This document shows, in pieces, positions 1-9,087 of a DNA stretch of 64,000 nt; position 1 is the first letter of the stretch, and every line of letters starts with the position of its first letter. Position numbers and translations under genes: made by a program. The stretch is taken from assembly GCA_031550435.1 (NCBI GenBank), contig JAVBOO010000029.1, forward strand, positions 13,408 to 77,407. Reading direction: 5' to 3'. The notes beneath the pieces were generated by a model. That model was not told the origin of the DNA. It worked only from the letters and a program-made list of their open reading frames with translations, and made no database searches. This DNA comes from JAVBOO01 sp031550435. GTDB taxonomy: Bacteria; Bacillota; Clostridia; Lachnospirales; WRAX01.

Positions 1-703
1 GCATCTGCGGAAACGGGGATTTCGGATCGTCTTCTATCAGCTGCTCAATGGTCGAGGCATCCGCTATCGCGTCGATATCAATGCCGTCCAGCCTGCCTAT
101 AGCGTCGTTTAGTATCTCCTGCCTGACTATGCCTTCGATATACATAAGCGCGACATCCGTCTTGCTTCGTCTGCCGATCTTTTTTTGAAACAGTTTGAGC
201 TTTGTGTCGCGTATTCTCCGGCGTATCAGCATGCTGTTGATGCGGAACACTTCCGAAAATGCTTCCTTCGGCCCAAAAACGACCGGCTCGTTTTCAACTT
301 CCGGTACGCCCCTGTTCGGCCAGCCTTTTGCGGAAACAACAACAGCCCTGTCAAACCCGTCGATAAATACAACAGCGTCTCCGGACAGCACCGCCGTAAA
401 CAAATCTTCGGGCTTTGTTTTTTCCGAGATATCCGCAGTTGTTATGCCGTTGTTGACAATCGCTTCAAACAGGTCGTCAAACCCGCAGTTATCCGCCGGC
501 TTCATCATTATCATCAGTCTGCTCAGAACCTGGTTCTCTAACAGCTCCCTGTTGACAAGCATGTCGAGATACGCAATATAAATATTGAGCTTGCGTTCTT
601 CTCCAATGAGTATTTTGCGCTTTACAAAATCACCGGCACCCTCAAACTCGGCTTCCAGCATTCGTATGTTTTCGTCAATGCAGGTTGACAAGACTGTTTC
701 CAT
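1..703 (-). CDS. Spore germination protein, GerA family (GerAA/GerKA-type), 3' part beyond the window edge
   Basis: The reading frame is open from an ATG at 703 (GAGGTGG upstream) to the window edge, giving the first 234 residues. The hallmark of the soluble N-terminal domain of GerA receptor subunits is visible at roughly residues 175-205: a Leu-Ile-Arg-Arg-Arg-Ile-Arg stretch followed by GRRSKTDVALMYIEGI. The expected membrane-spanning C-terminal half lies outside the window. In the family these subunits sit in the spore inner membrane and respond to germinants together with GerAB- and GerAC-type partners, which would be encoded further to the left. The gene starts 16 nt after a SASP gene on the same strand, so the two may share a forespore transcript (inference). 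Confidence 0.9.
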   Translation of the reverse strand, partial: METVLSTCIDENIRMLEAEFEGAGDFVKRKILIGEERKLNIYIAYLDMLVNRELLENQVLSRLMIMMKPADNCGFDDLFEAIVNNGITTADISEKTKPEDLFTAVLSGDAVVFIDGFDRAVVVSAKGWPNRGVPEVENEPVVFGPKEAFSEVFRINSMLIRRRIRDTKLKLFQKKIGRRSKTDVALMYIEGIVRQEILNDAIGRLDGIDIDAIADASTIEQLIEDDPKSPFPQM

Positions 704-719
704 GCTCCACCTCAAAACA

Positions 720-896
720 CTATTCGGTCTTTTTCGCTCTTGCTCTTTTCGTCATAATTCCGCCTATGCGCCCGCTTTCCTTCGCGGTAAGCGATTTCCA
801 GCCGGTTTCATTAACCTTTTCCATAAGCCCCAATTCCTCGGCTATCTCGTATTTCATCTTGTCCCGTTCCGATAACGGCTTTGATTTTTTTTCCAA
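720..896 (-). CDS. Small acid-soluble spore protein, alpha/beta type
   Basis: A 58-residue protein starting with TTG at 896, 8 nt after a perfect AGGAGG (905-910). It carries both alpha/beta SASP signatures: KYEIAEELGL near residues 15-24, where the germination protease GPR normally cleaves after Glu, and an LTAKESGRIGGIMTKR segment near residues 38-53. These proteins coat and protect DNA in the dormant spore and are degraded as an amino-acid source at germination. The C-terminus is short and basic. Expression would be expected from a sigma-G promoter, but I could not find a convincing one. The ribosome binding site lies in the 3' arm of a long hairpin (905-945). The gene lies between the prsA-like gene and gerA, same strand. 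Confidence 0.88.
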   Translation of the reverse strand: MEKKSKPLSERDKMKYEIAEELGLMEKVNETGWKSLTAKESGRIGGIMTKRARAKKTE

Positions 897-945
897 ACAA
901 AAAACCTCCTGTTCCTTTGTGGAAATTATTCCACAAAACAGGAGG
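897..945 (-). terminator. Terminator-like hairpin that contains the SASP ribosome binding site
   Basis: On the minus strand CCTCCTGTT at 937-945 pairs with AACAGGAGG at 905-913. An inner stem TTGTGGAA/TTCCACAA closes a short loop, with a small AGG bulge. A T-rich run (TTTTTTGTTT) follows at once, as in an intrinsic terminator for the upstream foldase gene. The 3' arm is itself the AGGAGG of the SASP gene, so the structure could both stop readthrough and mask that site. Confidence 0.7.
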
Positions 946-990
946 TCTTATTCAAGATATTATCAAACGCGGTTTCCCAAAAACCAAAGC

Positions 991-2130
991 TTAAGGAGCG
1001 GGGCTGGCAGTTACTTCGGGCGTAGCTGTTGTATCGGGAGTTCCGGTTGTTTCCGGAGTATCGGTAGCTTCCGGATTCTCGGTCTGCTCGACTTCCTTGT
1101 ATGTTGCGCCCTTTATCGGAATTGTCTGCGCAAGCGCAGTGTTAAACTTAATTTTATCCTCATATTCTTTCGACCAAAGCTCATGCTCGGCCTTGTATAT
1201 TTCGTTCTTTTTACCGCTGATATATGATTCTCTCTGCTCGGTTCTGAGTGCCTCCTCATCCGGAGGAGTAATACCCGATATCTTTAATACGTAGTAACGT
1301 TCCGTGCCTATTGTATCCGTTGTAACAATCGGATCGGAAACAGCATCAAGCTCCATAGCTTTGCCCGCTGTAACCACCTCTTCCGGGAAATTTCCCGTGT
1401 TGAGTTCGGCTGAAATCAATTCTTCTCTTTCGTCAAAGTCGGATTTGTATGTTACTGCCAACTTGTTAAAATCTTCTCCGGCTTTAACTTTATTTATAAA
1501 CTCCTGAGCTTCCTCAAGATCGTCGATTACAACGAAATCAACATCTGTCTTGACAAGAGACTCATAGTTATCTTCAATGTATTTCGTGAAAACGGTATCA
1601 AAATCGGCTTCGTCCACAACATAGTCCTTTGTGACCTCGTTGTAAACCTTCTCGCTCATGATATCCTGCTCGATATACTGAAGTATCTGAGCGTCGGTTG
1701 CTTTGATGTATTTAAACGTAGCGTCGTCATAATATGTCTTCATATCATTCAGCGCCGTCTGAGCCTTTTCTCTGTCGGTATCGTCTAAAGTAAGACCCAT
1801 TTCCTTGGCTTTCGCTGCGGAGATTTTATTAGAAACCACGAGGTTGATAACCGAATCCATAACAGTCTGCCCAAGGGTCGATTCACCGTAGGACTGGCTC
1901 CAGTTGTTTGCGCCGAAATACATCTCGTACATGCTTGCCTGCTGGGCTATATAGTACTTGTACTCGGAAACGCTTACCTTTGCACCGTCAACTTTTAAAA
2001 CGTAGCCTTTTGCGCGGTCAAATACATTGCCCCAAACCGGCAATCCCAGTACGAGTACGGCAGCAACCAGTACTATGACCATGATAATGATTCCTTTTGA
2101 GCCGGTTTTTTCTTTCTGCTTCTTTGCCAT
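991..2130 (-). CDS. PrsA/SurA-like peptidyl-prolyl isomerase, membrane-anchored foldase
   Basis: 379 residues. A lysine-rich N-terminus is followed by one hydrophobic segment (about residues 14-33) with no lipobox Cys, so it is probably a membrane-anchored extracytoplasmic protein rather than a lipoprotein. A SurA-N-like helical region (about 40-190) precedes a parvulin-type segment (about 195-290), where FVVIDDLEEAQEFINKVKAG and a following YYVLKISGI strand are recognisable. The tail of about 35 residues is a low-complexity Thr/Pro/Glu linker. In Firmicutes PrsA-type proteins help secreted proteins fold outside the membrane. The gene has its own sigma-A promoter (2187-2215). The PPIase domain is divergent, so catalytic activity is not assured. 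Confidence 0.8.
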   Translation of the reverse strand: MAKKQKEKTGSKGIIIMVIVLVAAVLVLGLPVWGNVFDRAKGYVLKVDGAKVSVSEYKYYIAQQASMYEMYFGANNWSQSYGESTLGQTVMDSVINLVVSNKISAAKAKEMGLTLDDTDREKAQTALNDMKTYYDDATFKYIKATDAQILQYIEQDIMSEKVYNEVTKDYVVDEADFDTVFTKYIEDNYESLVKTDVDFVVIDDLEEAQEFINKVKAGEDFNKLAVTYKSDFDEREELISAELNTGNFPEEVVTAGKAMELDAVSDPIVTTDTIGTERYYVLKISGITPPDEEALRTEQRESYISGKKNEIYKAEHELWSKEYEDKIKFNTALAQTIPIKGATYKEVEQTENPEATDTPETTGTPDTTATPEVTASPAP

Positions 2131-2186
2131 TAGTGTTCACCCAATCCTTATCTGTGTTAGCCGATATTTTCATACACTAAGACGTA

Positions 2187-2215
2187 ATTATACATAATTC
2201 TTTCTGATTTTACAA
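2187..2215 (-). promoter_or_regulatory. Sigma-A promoter of the prsA-like gene
   Basis: Reading the minus strand, TTGTAA (2210-2215), a 17-nt spacer and a perfect TATAAT (2187-2192) lie about 55 nt upstream of the foldase ATG. Confidence 0.7.
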
Positions 2216-2274
2216 TAGGCAAATGTAATTTTAAGCCATGTTTTTTGCAATTCTTGTATTACGAGGAAGTTGGA

Positions 2275-2417
2275 AGTGGTGCAAAACACGAACTTTTCGC
2301 AGTATTACCGCGGAAGTTACATACCGCATACAATACTTATGCGTTTACTCGGGTCTTGCAGACGCGCTTAGGTGCGGCACATTTGCGTCTATGCGAGGGA
2401 ACAACGAAATATAGCGG
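2275..2417 (+). repeat. Family B intergenic repeat, copy B1
   Basis: Begins GGTGCAAAACACGAACTTTT and contains TTACCGCGGAAGTTA, a GCAGACGCGC block and a GCGAGGGAACAA block in the same order as copies at 17757-17980 (inverted) and 40008-40169. An open frame crosses it, but its codons are those of the repeat and no ribosome binding site is present, so no gene is called. It fills most of the gap between the foldase and cheV genes. Confidence 0.75.
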
Positions 2418-2491
2418 CAAGCAAAAAGAAGCCCACCCCGGCTGCGGTTGCATTAATCCGCTTTTTTGAGGATAAAGAGCTTCTTAAAATT

Positions 2492-3406
2492 TTACAGTAT
2501 TTTTTCGTCAATAATTTTGACAAGATTGCCTATTTCGGGCTTTGAAAGCTGAGCATCCGCTCCAAGCATCTTCCCTTTTTCATACATCGTTTCATTAATC
2601 AGCGACGAGAAAATGATTACCGGTATCATCTTCAGCTCGGGATCGGTCTTTATAAGCTTGGTCAGTCTGTGCCCGTCCATCTGAGGCATTTCTATGTCCG
2701 TAACGACAAGCGCGCACAGCGACTCTATCGGCAGCGGCGTAGCCTTGTACTGCTGCAATAATTCCCAGGCCTCTTTTCCGTTTGAGCAGACGGTAACTTT
2801 CGAATATCCTGCCTTTGTTATCGACTCTACTATCATTTTTTCGAGCAAGGGCGAGTCCTCTGCGATAATGATCGGTTTTTCCGAGTTTGAACGATAGCCG
2901 AGCTTGTCAATCTCACTCATTTGTATACCGGCAGATGGATTAATATCGACAAGTATTTTTTCAAAGTCGATAATTGTAACCAATCTGTCCTCGATTCTTG
3001 CAATGCCCGTCGCGAGACCCTCTTCTCCGCCGTAAATCGTAGTATCGGGCTTCTCGATTTTATCCCAAGATATTCTGTGCGTTGCGTCGACAGAATGGAC
3101 ATGAAATGCGGAATTTGCTTTGTTAAAGTTTGTGATAATGTAAATATCCCTGTCGGGCTTGTCGGAACCCGGCAGACCCATGTACGCAGGAAGATTTATC
3201 AGCGTCATAATTTCTGACCTCGGCTTGAAAATACCTTCAACAAACGGATTCGAGTTCGGCATTGGCACGACCGGTTCGGCTCGCATGATTTCAACGACTT
3301 TTGCGACGTTTATACCGAAATGCCTGTCGCCGATATTGAACTCTAAAAGCTCAAGCTCGTTTGTTCCGCTCTCGAGCAGTATTTCCTTCTTTTTCTTTTC
3401 CGCCAT
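2492..3406 (-). CDS. cheV: Chemotaxis protein CheV (CheW domain plus response-regulator receiver)
   Basis: 304 residues from an ATG at 3406 preceded by AGGAGG; an in-frame start 45 nt upstream lacks a site. Residues of about 15-160 form a CheW-like coupling domain (LLEFNIGDRHFGINVAKVVE). Residues of about 180-300 form a receiver with the acidic pair in IIIAEDSP, the phosphoacceptor Asp in VVTDIEMPQMDG, the FSSL switch region and the KPEI lysine. CheV couples chemoreceptors to CheA and is modulated by receiver phosphorylation. No other chemotaxis or flagellar genes lie in the window, so its partners are elsewhere. A loose GC-rich hairpin with a T-run (about 2424-2489) follows the stop and may terminate it. 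Confidence 0.92.
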   Translation of the reverse strand: MAEKKKKEILLESGTNELELLEFNIGDRHFGINVAKVVEIMRAEPVVPMPNSNPFVEGIFKPRSEIMTLINLPAYMGLPGSDKPDRDIYIITNFNKANSAFHVHSVDATHRISWDKIEKPDTTIYGGEEGLATGIARIEDRLVTIIDFEKILVDINPSAGIQMSEIDKLGYRSNSEKPIIIAEDSPLLEKMIVESITKAGYSKVTVCSNGKEAWELLQQYKATPLPIESLCALVVTDIEMPQMDGHRLTKLIKTDPELKMIPVIIFSSLINETMYEKGKMLGADAQLSKPEIGNLVKIIDEKIL

Positions 3407-3445
3407 TGATTTGCCTCCTAGAAAAATAGTTACACGTCCGCGTTT

Positions 3446-3487
3446 AAGCAAACACTGATTAATTCACTTTGGACGGATACACGGCTG
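3446..3487. repeat. Family A repeat, partial right end (A6)
   Basis: Carries CACTGATTAATTCACTTTGG followed by ACGGATACACGGCTG, matching the right end of the full family A elements. It lies between cheV and the 3' end of mfd. Confidence 0.7.
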
Positions 3488-3512
3488 CCCTAAAAGCCTC
3501 TAAAGTCAAATT

Positions 3513-6500
3513 TTACAGCCGGCTCAACAGCTCGGTCACAGCACCCAAAAATTTTTCGTTTTCGCCTATTTTATAGGTCATATACGGATTAAGCGCTACG
3601 GTAAACGAAAGCTTTGCGCTGTTGGCGTTTACGAGCTTTTCTATATCAAGAGGATCTATCTCGGCGTCCGGCTTAAACAGCATGACCAGCCTGTTGCCCT
3701 TCTGGGTTACGCTGATGATATGCTTAGTATGCGCAACGGCCTTTAAATACGCAACATCGAGCAAGTTTTGAACCCATTTCGGAAGCGTTCCGTACCTGTC
3801 CTCTATCTCTTCTTGTATATCGTAATAATCTGCCTTTTCCGTTATAAGGGAAATTTTTTTATATATCTCCAGCTTTTGCATCTCGTCTTCAATATAATCT
3901 CCCGGAATATAGGCATCTATGTTTACGTCAATCGTCGTTTCAAACGCGGTCTCCGGAACTTTTCCCGTCTCCTCCGCAACAGCTTCGGCAAGAAGCTTGC
4001 AGTATGTGTCGTAACCGACTGCTGCCATATGACCGCTTTGCTCTGCTCCCAGCAGGTTTCCGGAACCTCTGATTTCGAGGTCGCGCATTGCGATTTTAAA
4101 GCCCGAGCCGAATTCCGTAAACTCCTTAATCGTTTGAAGCCGTTTTTCCGAAACTTCGGTTAAAACCTTGTCTTTGCGATACATGAGATAGGCGTAAGCC
4201 AGTCTTGTGCTTCTCCCGACGCGGCCTCTGAGCTGATAAAGCTGGGAAAGCCCCATATGGTCGGCATCGGCGACGATTATTGTGTTAACGTTCGGTATAT
4301 CCAGACCGGTTTCTATAATTGTCGTACACACAAGCACATCGATTTGCCCGTCAATGAAGTCCATCATGACATTTTCAAGTTCATGCTCTTTCATCTGACC
4401 GTGAGCGTAGGCAATATTCGCTTCCGGTATGAGCTGTTGGAGTCTGAACGCCGTGTCTTCTATGTTTCTTACCCTATTATGCAAAAAATATACTTGCCCG
4501 TTTCGCGCGAGTTCCCTGTGAACAGCATCTCGTATCAGCTCCGGGTTATACTCCATTACATAGGTTTGAATCGGCTGGCGTTCGTTCGGCGGCTCCTCCA
4601 GCACGCTCATGTCCCTGATGCCGGAAAGGCTCATATGCAGCGTTCTGGGTATGGGTGTCGCCGTCAGCGTCAGAACGTCTACGTTTTCTTTCATCTCTTT
4701 TAGCTTTTCTTTGTGGTTGACGCCGAAACGCTGCTCCTCGTCCACGACTATCAGGCCGAGATTGTTAAATCCGATGTCCTTGGACAATAGCCTGTGCGTC
4801 CCTATAACTATATCGACATGGCCTTTTTTGACCGCGGTAGCCGTTTCTTTCTGCTGCTTGGCCGTTCGGAACCTCGACATGAGGTCGATTTTGACAGGAT
4901 AATCCTTCATTCTCTGCGTAAACGTGTTGTAGTGCTGCTGCGCGAGTATGGTTGTCGGTACAAGCACGGCAACTTGCTTGTTGTCGTTAACCGCCTTAAA
5001 AGCCGCGCGTATCGCAACCTCGGTCTTGCCGTAGCCGACGTCCCCGCATATAAGTCTGTCCATAACGGTCGGGCTCTCCATATCGTGCTTAACGTCCGCT
5101 ATGGCGTTTAGTTGGTCGTCCGTTTCGTCAAACGGAAACAGAGACTCAAACTCCGACTGCCACACCGTATCTCCCGGATACATGTGCCCCCTCGTCGTCC
5201 TACGCTTTGCATAAAGCTTCACAAGGTCTACGGCAAGCTGTTTTACGGCTGATTTAACCTTTGCCTTTGCCTTGCTCCAATCTGTTCCGCCCAGCTTGTT
5301 GACCTTAGGTTTTGCGTCTTCTCCGCCGATGTACTTCTGTATCATGTCCATCTGGCTTGTGTGAACGAAAAGAGCCCCTCCGTCGGCATAAGCTATCTTC
5401 ATATAATCGCGGCTTATGTCGTCCGTTATGATTTTTTCTATGCCTTTATATATTCCGACTCCGTGATTGTCGTGTACAACATAGTCTCCGACCTTCAAAT
5501 CGAGAAAACTGTCTATTCGCGCACCTTTTTTCTTCTTTTTTGCGCGTTTTATCTTCTCCTCGCCAAAAACCTCCTTGTCGGATATGACGACAAGCTTTAT
5601 CGAAGGGTATTCGAAGCCTCGTTTAAGACTGCCCTTTGTGACCGTTATTTTCCCGTATTCCAGGCAACCTTCGGGCAAATTTTCGGAATACTCGGACGTG
5701 AATCCGCTTTCTCTCAACTCGGACAAAAGCTTCTCAGCCCTTGTCTTTGCACCTGCGAATATTACTACTCTGTATTTCTTTTCAATATAGTATTTCAAAT
5801 CATCCGCAAAAATATCAAAGCGCAACCCGGCTATCGCCGACGATTTCACAGTGAAATCATAAATACCGCCTATCGAAAAGCCTTTTACGGCTGTTGTAAA
5901 CGTCGAGAGCAATACGACCGCATACTTTTTCATGCCGGAAAGCACATCGACGTATTCAAGCTCGGTTTCAAGCTGGGACGGAAGCAGATAACCTTTCTGT
6001 ATCCGGTTTTTCAGGCTTTCGTGAAACTCGGCTTTAACATTTTCCGCCCGTTCCTCTATGCGCTGAGGTTCGTCCGCGACTATAATATAATCGTCCGTTA
6101 AATAGTCCAATAAAGATGTTTTTTCGGGGTAAAAATATTTCGCGTAGCCCTCCGCTCCGGAAAAGTTAAATCTCGTTTGAAATTTTTCGATAACCGAGGC
6201 TATAGTGTCCTTCAAAGCTGCGGCTTCTTCCGTCAGCCCTTTTTTAACATAATCCGAATAAGTTTTGTTGTATTCGGTCGCAATCTCGGACAGCGCGTCC
6301 GGAAGCATGTGGGGCTCGTATAAAAGCTCTCGCATCGGAAATACGCGAACAAAATCGATTTTTTCGACAGAGCGCTGAGAGTCCGTATCCAACAGTCTTA
6401 TGGAATCGATTTCGTCCCCCCAAAGCTCGATTCTGACCGCAGTTTCGTGAGCAGTCGTAAACAAGTCGATAATTCCGCCTCTGATAGAAAACTGGCCGCA

Positions 6501-7016
6501 GGAGTATACCCTGTCAGAACGCTCGTAACCCATGAGTACAAGCCGCCTGGCAAACTCATCGACGGAAACGGTCTGCCCGACGCTCAATTCCATTATAAAC
6601 CCCGTGAATATCTCCTTTTTAACAAGCCTGTCAAACAGCGCCTCAACGGAGAGCACGACCACTTTTTTCTCGTTTTTGACAAGAGAGTCAACCGCATGAA
6701 AGCGGTTTTGGGTTATATCGCTGCTTCGTACATCCGCACTGTAAAACACCGGGTCTTTTGAAGGGTACAAAAAAACATTGCCGTCAAAAAAGTAACACAA
6801 ATCATCGTAGGCTTCCTTCGCTTTCAGCTCGGAATGAGTTACATAAAGAACGGGACGGTTAAGATTTGCGGAAAGCGCATGTACAAGCTGCGCTTTCTGA
6901 GTATCTATAACGCCCGTACAAAGAGCCGTCTTTGGGGAGACGGCCAAAAAACTGCTTTTTAGTCTTTCGAAGCTTTCGAGCTCCAAAAGTGATTGCGAAA
7001 GAGCATTTTTATTCAA
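3513..7016 (-). CDS. mfd: Transcription-repair coupling factor Mfd
   Basis: 1167 residues from a TTG at 7016, chosen because AAGAGG lies 6 nt upstream; the longer frame from a GTG at 7046 lacks a site. Domain order is complete: a UvrB-homology region, the RNA polymerase-interacting domain (VGDYVVHDNHGVGIYKGI near residue 508), a RecG-like translocase with Walker A GDVGYGKTE (about 657), the VVDEEQRFG box (about 756), TATPIPRTLHMS (about 781), RGRVGRS (about 929), and the C-terminal TRCF domain. Mfd removes RNA polymerase stalled at lesions and recruits UvrA. It is last in the glmU-prs-pth-mfd operon, the order also seen in Bacillus. Confidence 0.97.
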   Translation of the reverse strand: MNKNALSQSLLELESFERLKSSFLAVSPKTALCTGVIDTQKAQLVHALSANLNRPVLYVTHSELKAKEAYDDLCYFFDGNVFLYPSKDPVFYSADVRSSDITQNRFHAVDSLVKNEKKVVVLSVEALFDRLVKKEIFTGFIMELSVGQTVSVDEFARRLVLMGYERSDRVYSCGQFSIRGGIIDLFTTAHETAVRIELWGDEIDSIRLLDTDSQRSVEKIDFVRVFPMRELLYEPHMLPDALSEIATEYNKTYSDYVKKGLTEEAAALKDTIASVIEKFQTRFNFSGAEGYAKYFYPEKTSLLDYLTDDYIIVADEPQRIEERAENVKAEFHESLKNRIQKGYLLPSQLETELEYVDVLSGMKKYAVVLLSTFTTAVKGFSIGGIYDFTVKSSAIAGLRFDIFADDLKYYIEKKYRVVIFAGAKTRAEKLLSELRESGFTSEYSENLPEGCLEYGKITVTKGSLKRGFEYPSIKLVVISDKEVFGEEKIKRAKKKKKGARIDSFLDLKVGDYVVHDNHGVGIYKGIEKIITDDISRDYMKIAYADGGALFVHTSQMDMIQKYIGGEDAKPKVNKLGGTDWSKAKAKVKSAVKQLAVDLVKLYAKRRTTRGHMYPGDTVWQSEFESLFPFDETDDQLNAIADVKHDMESPTVMDRLICGDVGYGKTEVAIRAAFKAVNDNKQVAVLVPTTILAQQHYNTFTQRMKDYPVKIDLMSRFRTAKQQKETATAVKKGHVDIVIGTHRLLSKDIGFNNLGLIVVDEEQRFGVNHKEKLKEMKENVDVLTLTATPIPRTLHMSLSGIRDMSVLEEPPNERQPIQTYVMEYNPELIRDAVHRELARNGQVYFLHNRVRNIEDTAFRLQQLIPEANIAYAHGQMKEHELENVMMDFIDGQIDVLVCTTIIETGLDIPNVNTIIVADADHMGLSQLYQLRGRVGRSTRLAYAYLMYRKDKVLTEVSEKRLQTIKEFTEFGSGFKIAMRDLEIRGSGNLLGAEQSGHMAAVGYDTYCKLLAEAVAEETGKVPETAFETTIDVNIDAYIPGDYIEDEMQKLEIYKKISLITEKADYYDIQEEIEDRYGTLPKWVQNLLDVAYLKAVAHTKHIISVTQKGNRLVMLFKPDAEIDPLDIEKLVNANSAKLSFTVALNPYMTYKIGENEKFLGAVTELLSRL

Positions 7017-7039
7017 AATATACCTCTTAATACAGTATG

Positions 7040-7058
7040 GGAGCACAATGTGCTCCCT
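7040..7058. repeat. Short palindrome in the mfd leader
   Basis: GGGAGCACAATGTGCTCCC is a perfect 19-nt inverted repeat lying 24 nt upstream of the mfd start, in the pth-mfd gap. It has no T-run, so it may be an mRNA-processing or pausing hairpin rather than a terminator. Confidence 0.5.
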
Positions 7059-7062
7059 TAAA

Positions 7063-7180
7063 GGCTAAGTAAGTGTTGATTTAATAGAACGCTTGCGCCG
7101 GAAATGTACAACCCAAGCATTCCGCTGCGCACAAATGACGCATAAAGGCCGTTGCGGACGAGGATGCGCGTATTATCACC
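7063..7180. repeat. Family A repeat, copy A4, running into the pth stop codon
   Basis: Begins TAAGTAAGTGTTGATTTAAT, then AACGCTTGCG and a ...CGCACAAA...AAAGGCCG...GCGGACGAGGATGCGCG interior matching the copy at 43193-43350. The usual right end is missing; the sequence continues straight into the last codons of pth. Confidence 0.8.
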
Positions 7181-7865
7181 CGTTTATGCCGGAACTGCGT
7201 CCCAAAGAGGATGTTTCGCACGAGGGCGCGGCTGTTTCCTCTTCCGCTTTTTTTTCGGCAGTTGGTTTCTTTTCCGGTTTTTGAACGGTTGTTTCGCCGT
7301 TTAGCTTGACGTTATACTTGTTCATAGCCGTCGCGGCTCCGTCTGAGAGCAAAGCTTCAATCGCTTCTGCGGCCTTTGTTATGCCTTCGATTACAGCTTC
7401 GAGTTCGCATTGTTTAAATTTCCCGAGAACATAGTCGGACAGCTGCCAGCCCTGAGGCTTTTCGCCTATGCCGACCTTAACGCGCAAAAATTCATCAGTT
7501 TCCAGATGAAACAGTATGTTCTTGATGCCGTTGTGCCCGCCGGCCGAACCTCTTTCCCGTATGCGCACAGCTCCGACCGGAAGGGCGGTATCATCGTATA
7601 CGACTATCAGATTTTCCGCGCCGAGCTTGAGATAGTTCATCAGGTCTCTGACGCTTTCTCCGCTGAGATTCATGTATGTTTGAGGCATGGCAAGCAGGAC
7701 CTTTTCGCCGCATACCACCCCTTCGCCGATAAAAGCCCTGTGCTTGACCTTGCCTATCTTAATATTGTTTCTGTTCGCGAGTACCTTAATTGCTTCAAAA
7801 CCCGCGTTATGTCTTGTTCCCGCGTACTCCCTATCGGGATTGCCCAGACCGACTATTAAGTACAT
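7176..7865 (-). CDS. pth: Peptidyl-tRNA hydrolase with a C-terminal extension
   Basis: 229 residues. The core (about 1-187) has the family start LIVGLGNPDREYAGTRHNAG with catalytic His19, the YDDTALPVG segment with the catalytic Asp, and GSAGGHNGIKNI. The enzyme frees tRNA from prematurely released peptidyl-tRNA. It is about 40 residues longer than usual: the tail is Lys/Glu/Thr/Pro-rich and its last codons abut family A repeat copy A4, suggesting that the repeat remodelled the 3' end (inference). It starts 76 nt after prs and is in the same operon. Confidence 0.95.
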   Translation of the reverse strand: MYLIVGLGNPDREYAGTRHNAGFEAIKVLANRNNIKIGKVKHRAFIGEGVVCGEKVLLAMPQTYMNLSGESVRDLMNYLKLGAENLIVVYDDTALPVGAVRIRERGSAGGHNGIKNILFHLETDEFLRVKVGIGEKPQGWQLSDYVLGKFKQCELEAVIEGITKAAEAIEALLSDGAATAMNKYNVKLNGETTVQKPEKKPTAEKKAEEETAAPSCETSSLGRSSGING

Positions 7866-7941
7866 ATTGCACCTTCGAAACCTTTTTGTTATGGTACGTC
7901 AAATACGGTTGTAAACGGCAAAACGGTTTTTGCCTGTTTAG

Positions 7942-8943
7942 TTATACAAACAGCTCCGATACCGAATAGCCGTTGTGTATTCTGTCAATCGCCTCGGAGA
8001 AAACGTCCGCAACCGAAAGCACTTTTATTTTATCGGTACGCTTGTTTATATTAAGGGGAATCGTGTCAAGAACCACAAGTTCTGTTATGGACGATGCCTC
8101 GATTCTTTCTATGGCGCTGCCCGAAAGAACCGCATGAGTGCAGCAGGCATAAACTTCGTTCGCTCCGGCCTTGATCATCGCTTCCGCCGCGTTGCAAAGC
8201 GTTCCCGCGGTGTCAATCATGTCATCGGCCAGTATAACTGTCTTTCCTGCGACGTTTCCTATTATATTCATTACTTCCGACATGTTCGCCTTAGGTCTGC
8301 GTTTATCAACTATCGCAATCGGAATATCCAGCTTGGAGGCAAAAGCCCTTGCTCTGGAAACACTGCCCAAATCCGGAGAAACAAGCACGATATCTTCCAT
8401 TTTGCGCTCAAATTTCTTAAGGTAGTAATCCGCCAGCTTGTTTGAGCCGAGGAGATGGTCGACCGGTATATCAAAGAAGCCCTGTATCTGCGCACAATGC
8501 AAATCCATGGTTATAATCCTGTCCACACCCGAAATGAAAATCAGGTTTGCGACAAGCTTTGCGCTGATTGGGTCGCGTGCCCTGGACTTTCTGTCCTGCC
8601 TTGCGTATCCGAAGTACGGCATAACGGCGTTGATTGTTCCGGCCGAGGCTCTTTTCATCGCGTCGGCAACAATCAAAAGTTCCATGAGGTTATCGTTTAC
8701 AGGCGTGCAGGTCGATTGGATGATATAAACATCCGCGTCTCTGACCGTCTCGTCTATCTTGGAGTAAATCTCCCCGTCAGAAAAATACGTTACCTCCGAT
8801 TTTCCGAGCTCAAGCCCCAAATTAGCTGCGATATCCTGCGCTAGCTTTCGGTTGGAGTTGCACGCAAAAATCTTAACGGCACCGGCTTTGCGTTGTCTTC
8901 CGTTTCCAATGACGGAATTTAATTTCTTTTGTGAGTCTCCCAT
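7942..8943 (-). CDS. prs: Ribose-phosphate pyrophosphokinase (PRPP synthetase)
   Basis: 333 residues from an ATG with GGAGG 6 nt upstream. The catalytic flexible-loop region YARQDRKSRARDPISAK and the PRPP-binding loop VILADDMIDTAGTL (about residue 235) are intact, as are VTYFSDGEIYSKI and the C-terminal VADVFSEAI. It transfers diphosphate from ATP to ribose 5-phosphate, supplying PRPP for purine, pyrimidine, histidine, tryptophan and NAD synthesis. The N-terminus is about 18 residues longer than in most homologues. Second gene of the glmU-prs-pth-mfd operon. Confidence 0.96.
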   Translation of the reverse strand: MGDSQKKLNSVIGNGRQRKAGAVKIFACNSNRKLAQDIAANLGLELGKSEVTYFSDGEIYSKIDETVRDADVYIIQSTCTPVNDNLMELLIVADAMKRASAGTINAVMPYFGYARQDRKSRARDPISAKLVANLIFISGVDRIITMDLHCAQIQGFFDIPVDHLLGSNKLADYYLKKFERKMEDIVLVSPDLGSVSRARAFASKLDIPIAIVDKRRPKANMSEVMNIIGNVAGKTVILADDMIDTAGTLCNAAEAMIKAGANEVYACCTHAVLSGSAIERIEASSITELVVLDTIPLNINKRTDKIKVLSVADVFSEAIDRIHNGYSVSELFV

Positions 8944-9087
8944 TTTTTCCTCCGAGCATGATAGTTATGATAACTTATTGCGGCGACAATCAGATATATT
9001 GATAACAAGTGCCGCAACGCCGAGAAAAGCTCGCGGCCTTAAAAAAACAGTATCACACCGTTGCCGTTAAGTAATCACCCGATAAAT

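Noticed and set aside
946..955. TGAATA, matching a sigma-G -35, upstream of the SASP gene
   Set aside because: No matching -10 element at 17-18 nt; the region is inside the hairpin arm.
2245..2469. 74-codon open frame between the foldase and cheV genes
   Set aside because: It lies on family B copy B1, has no ribosome binding site, and its protein resembles nothing but the repeat.
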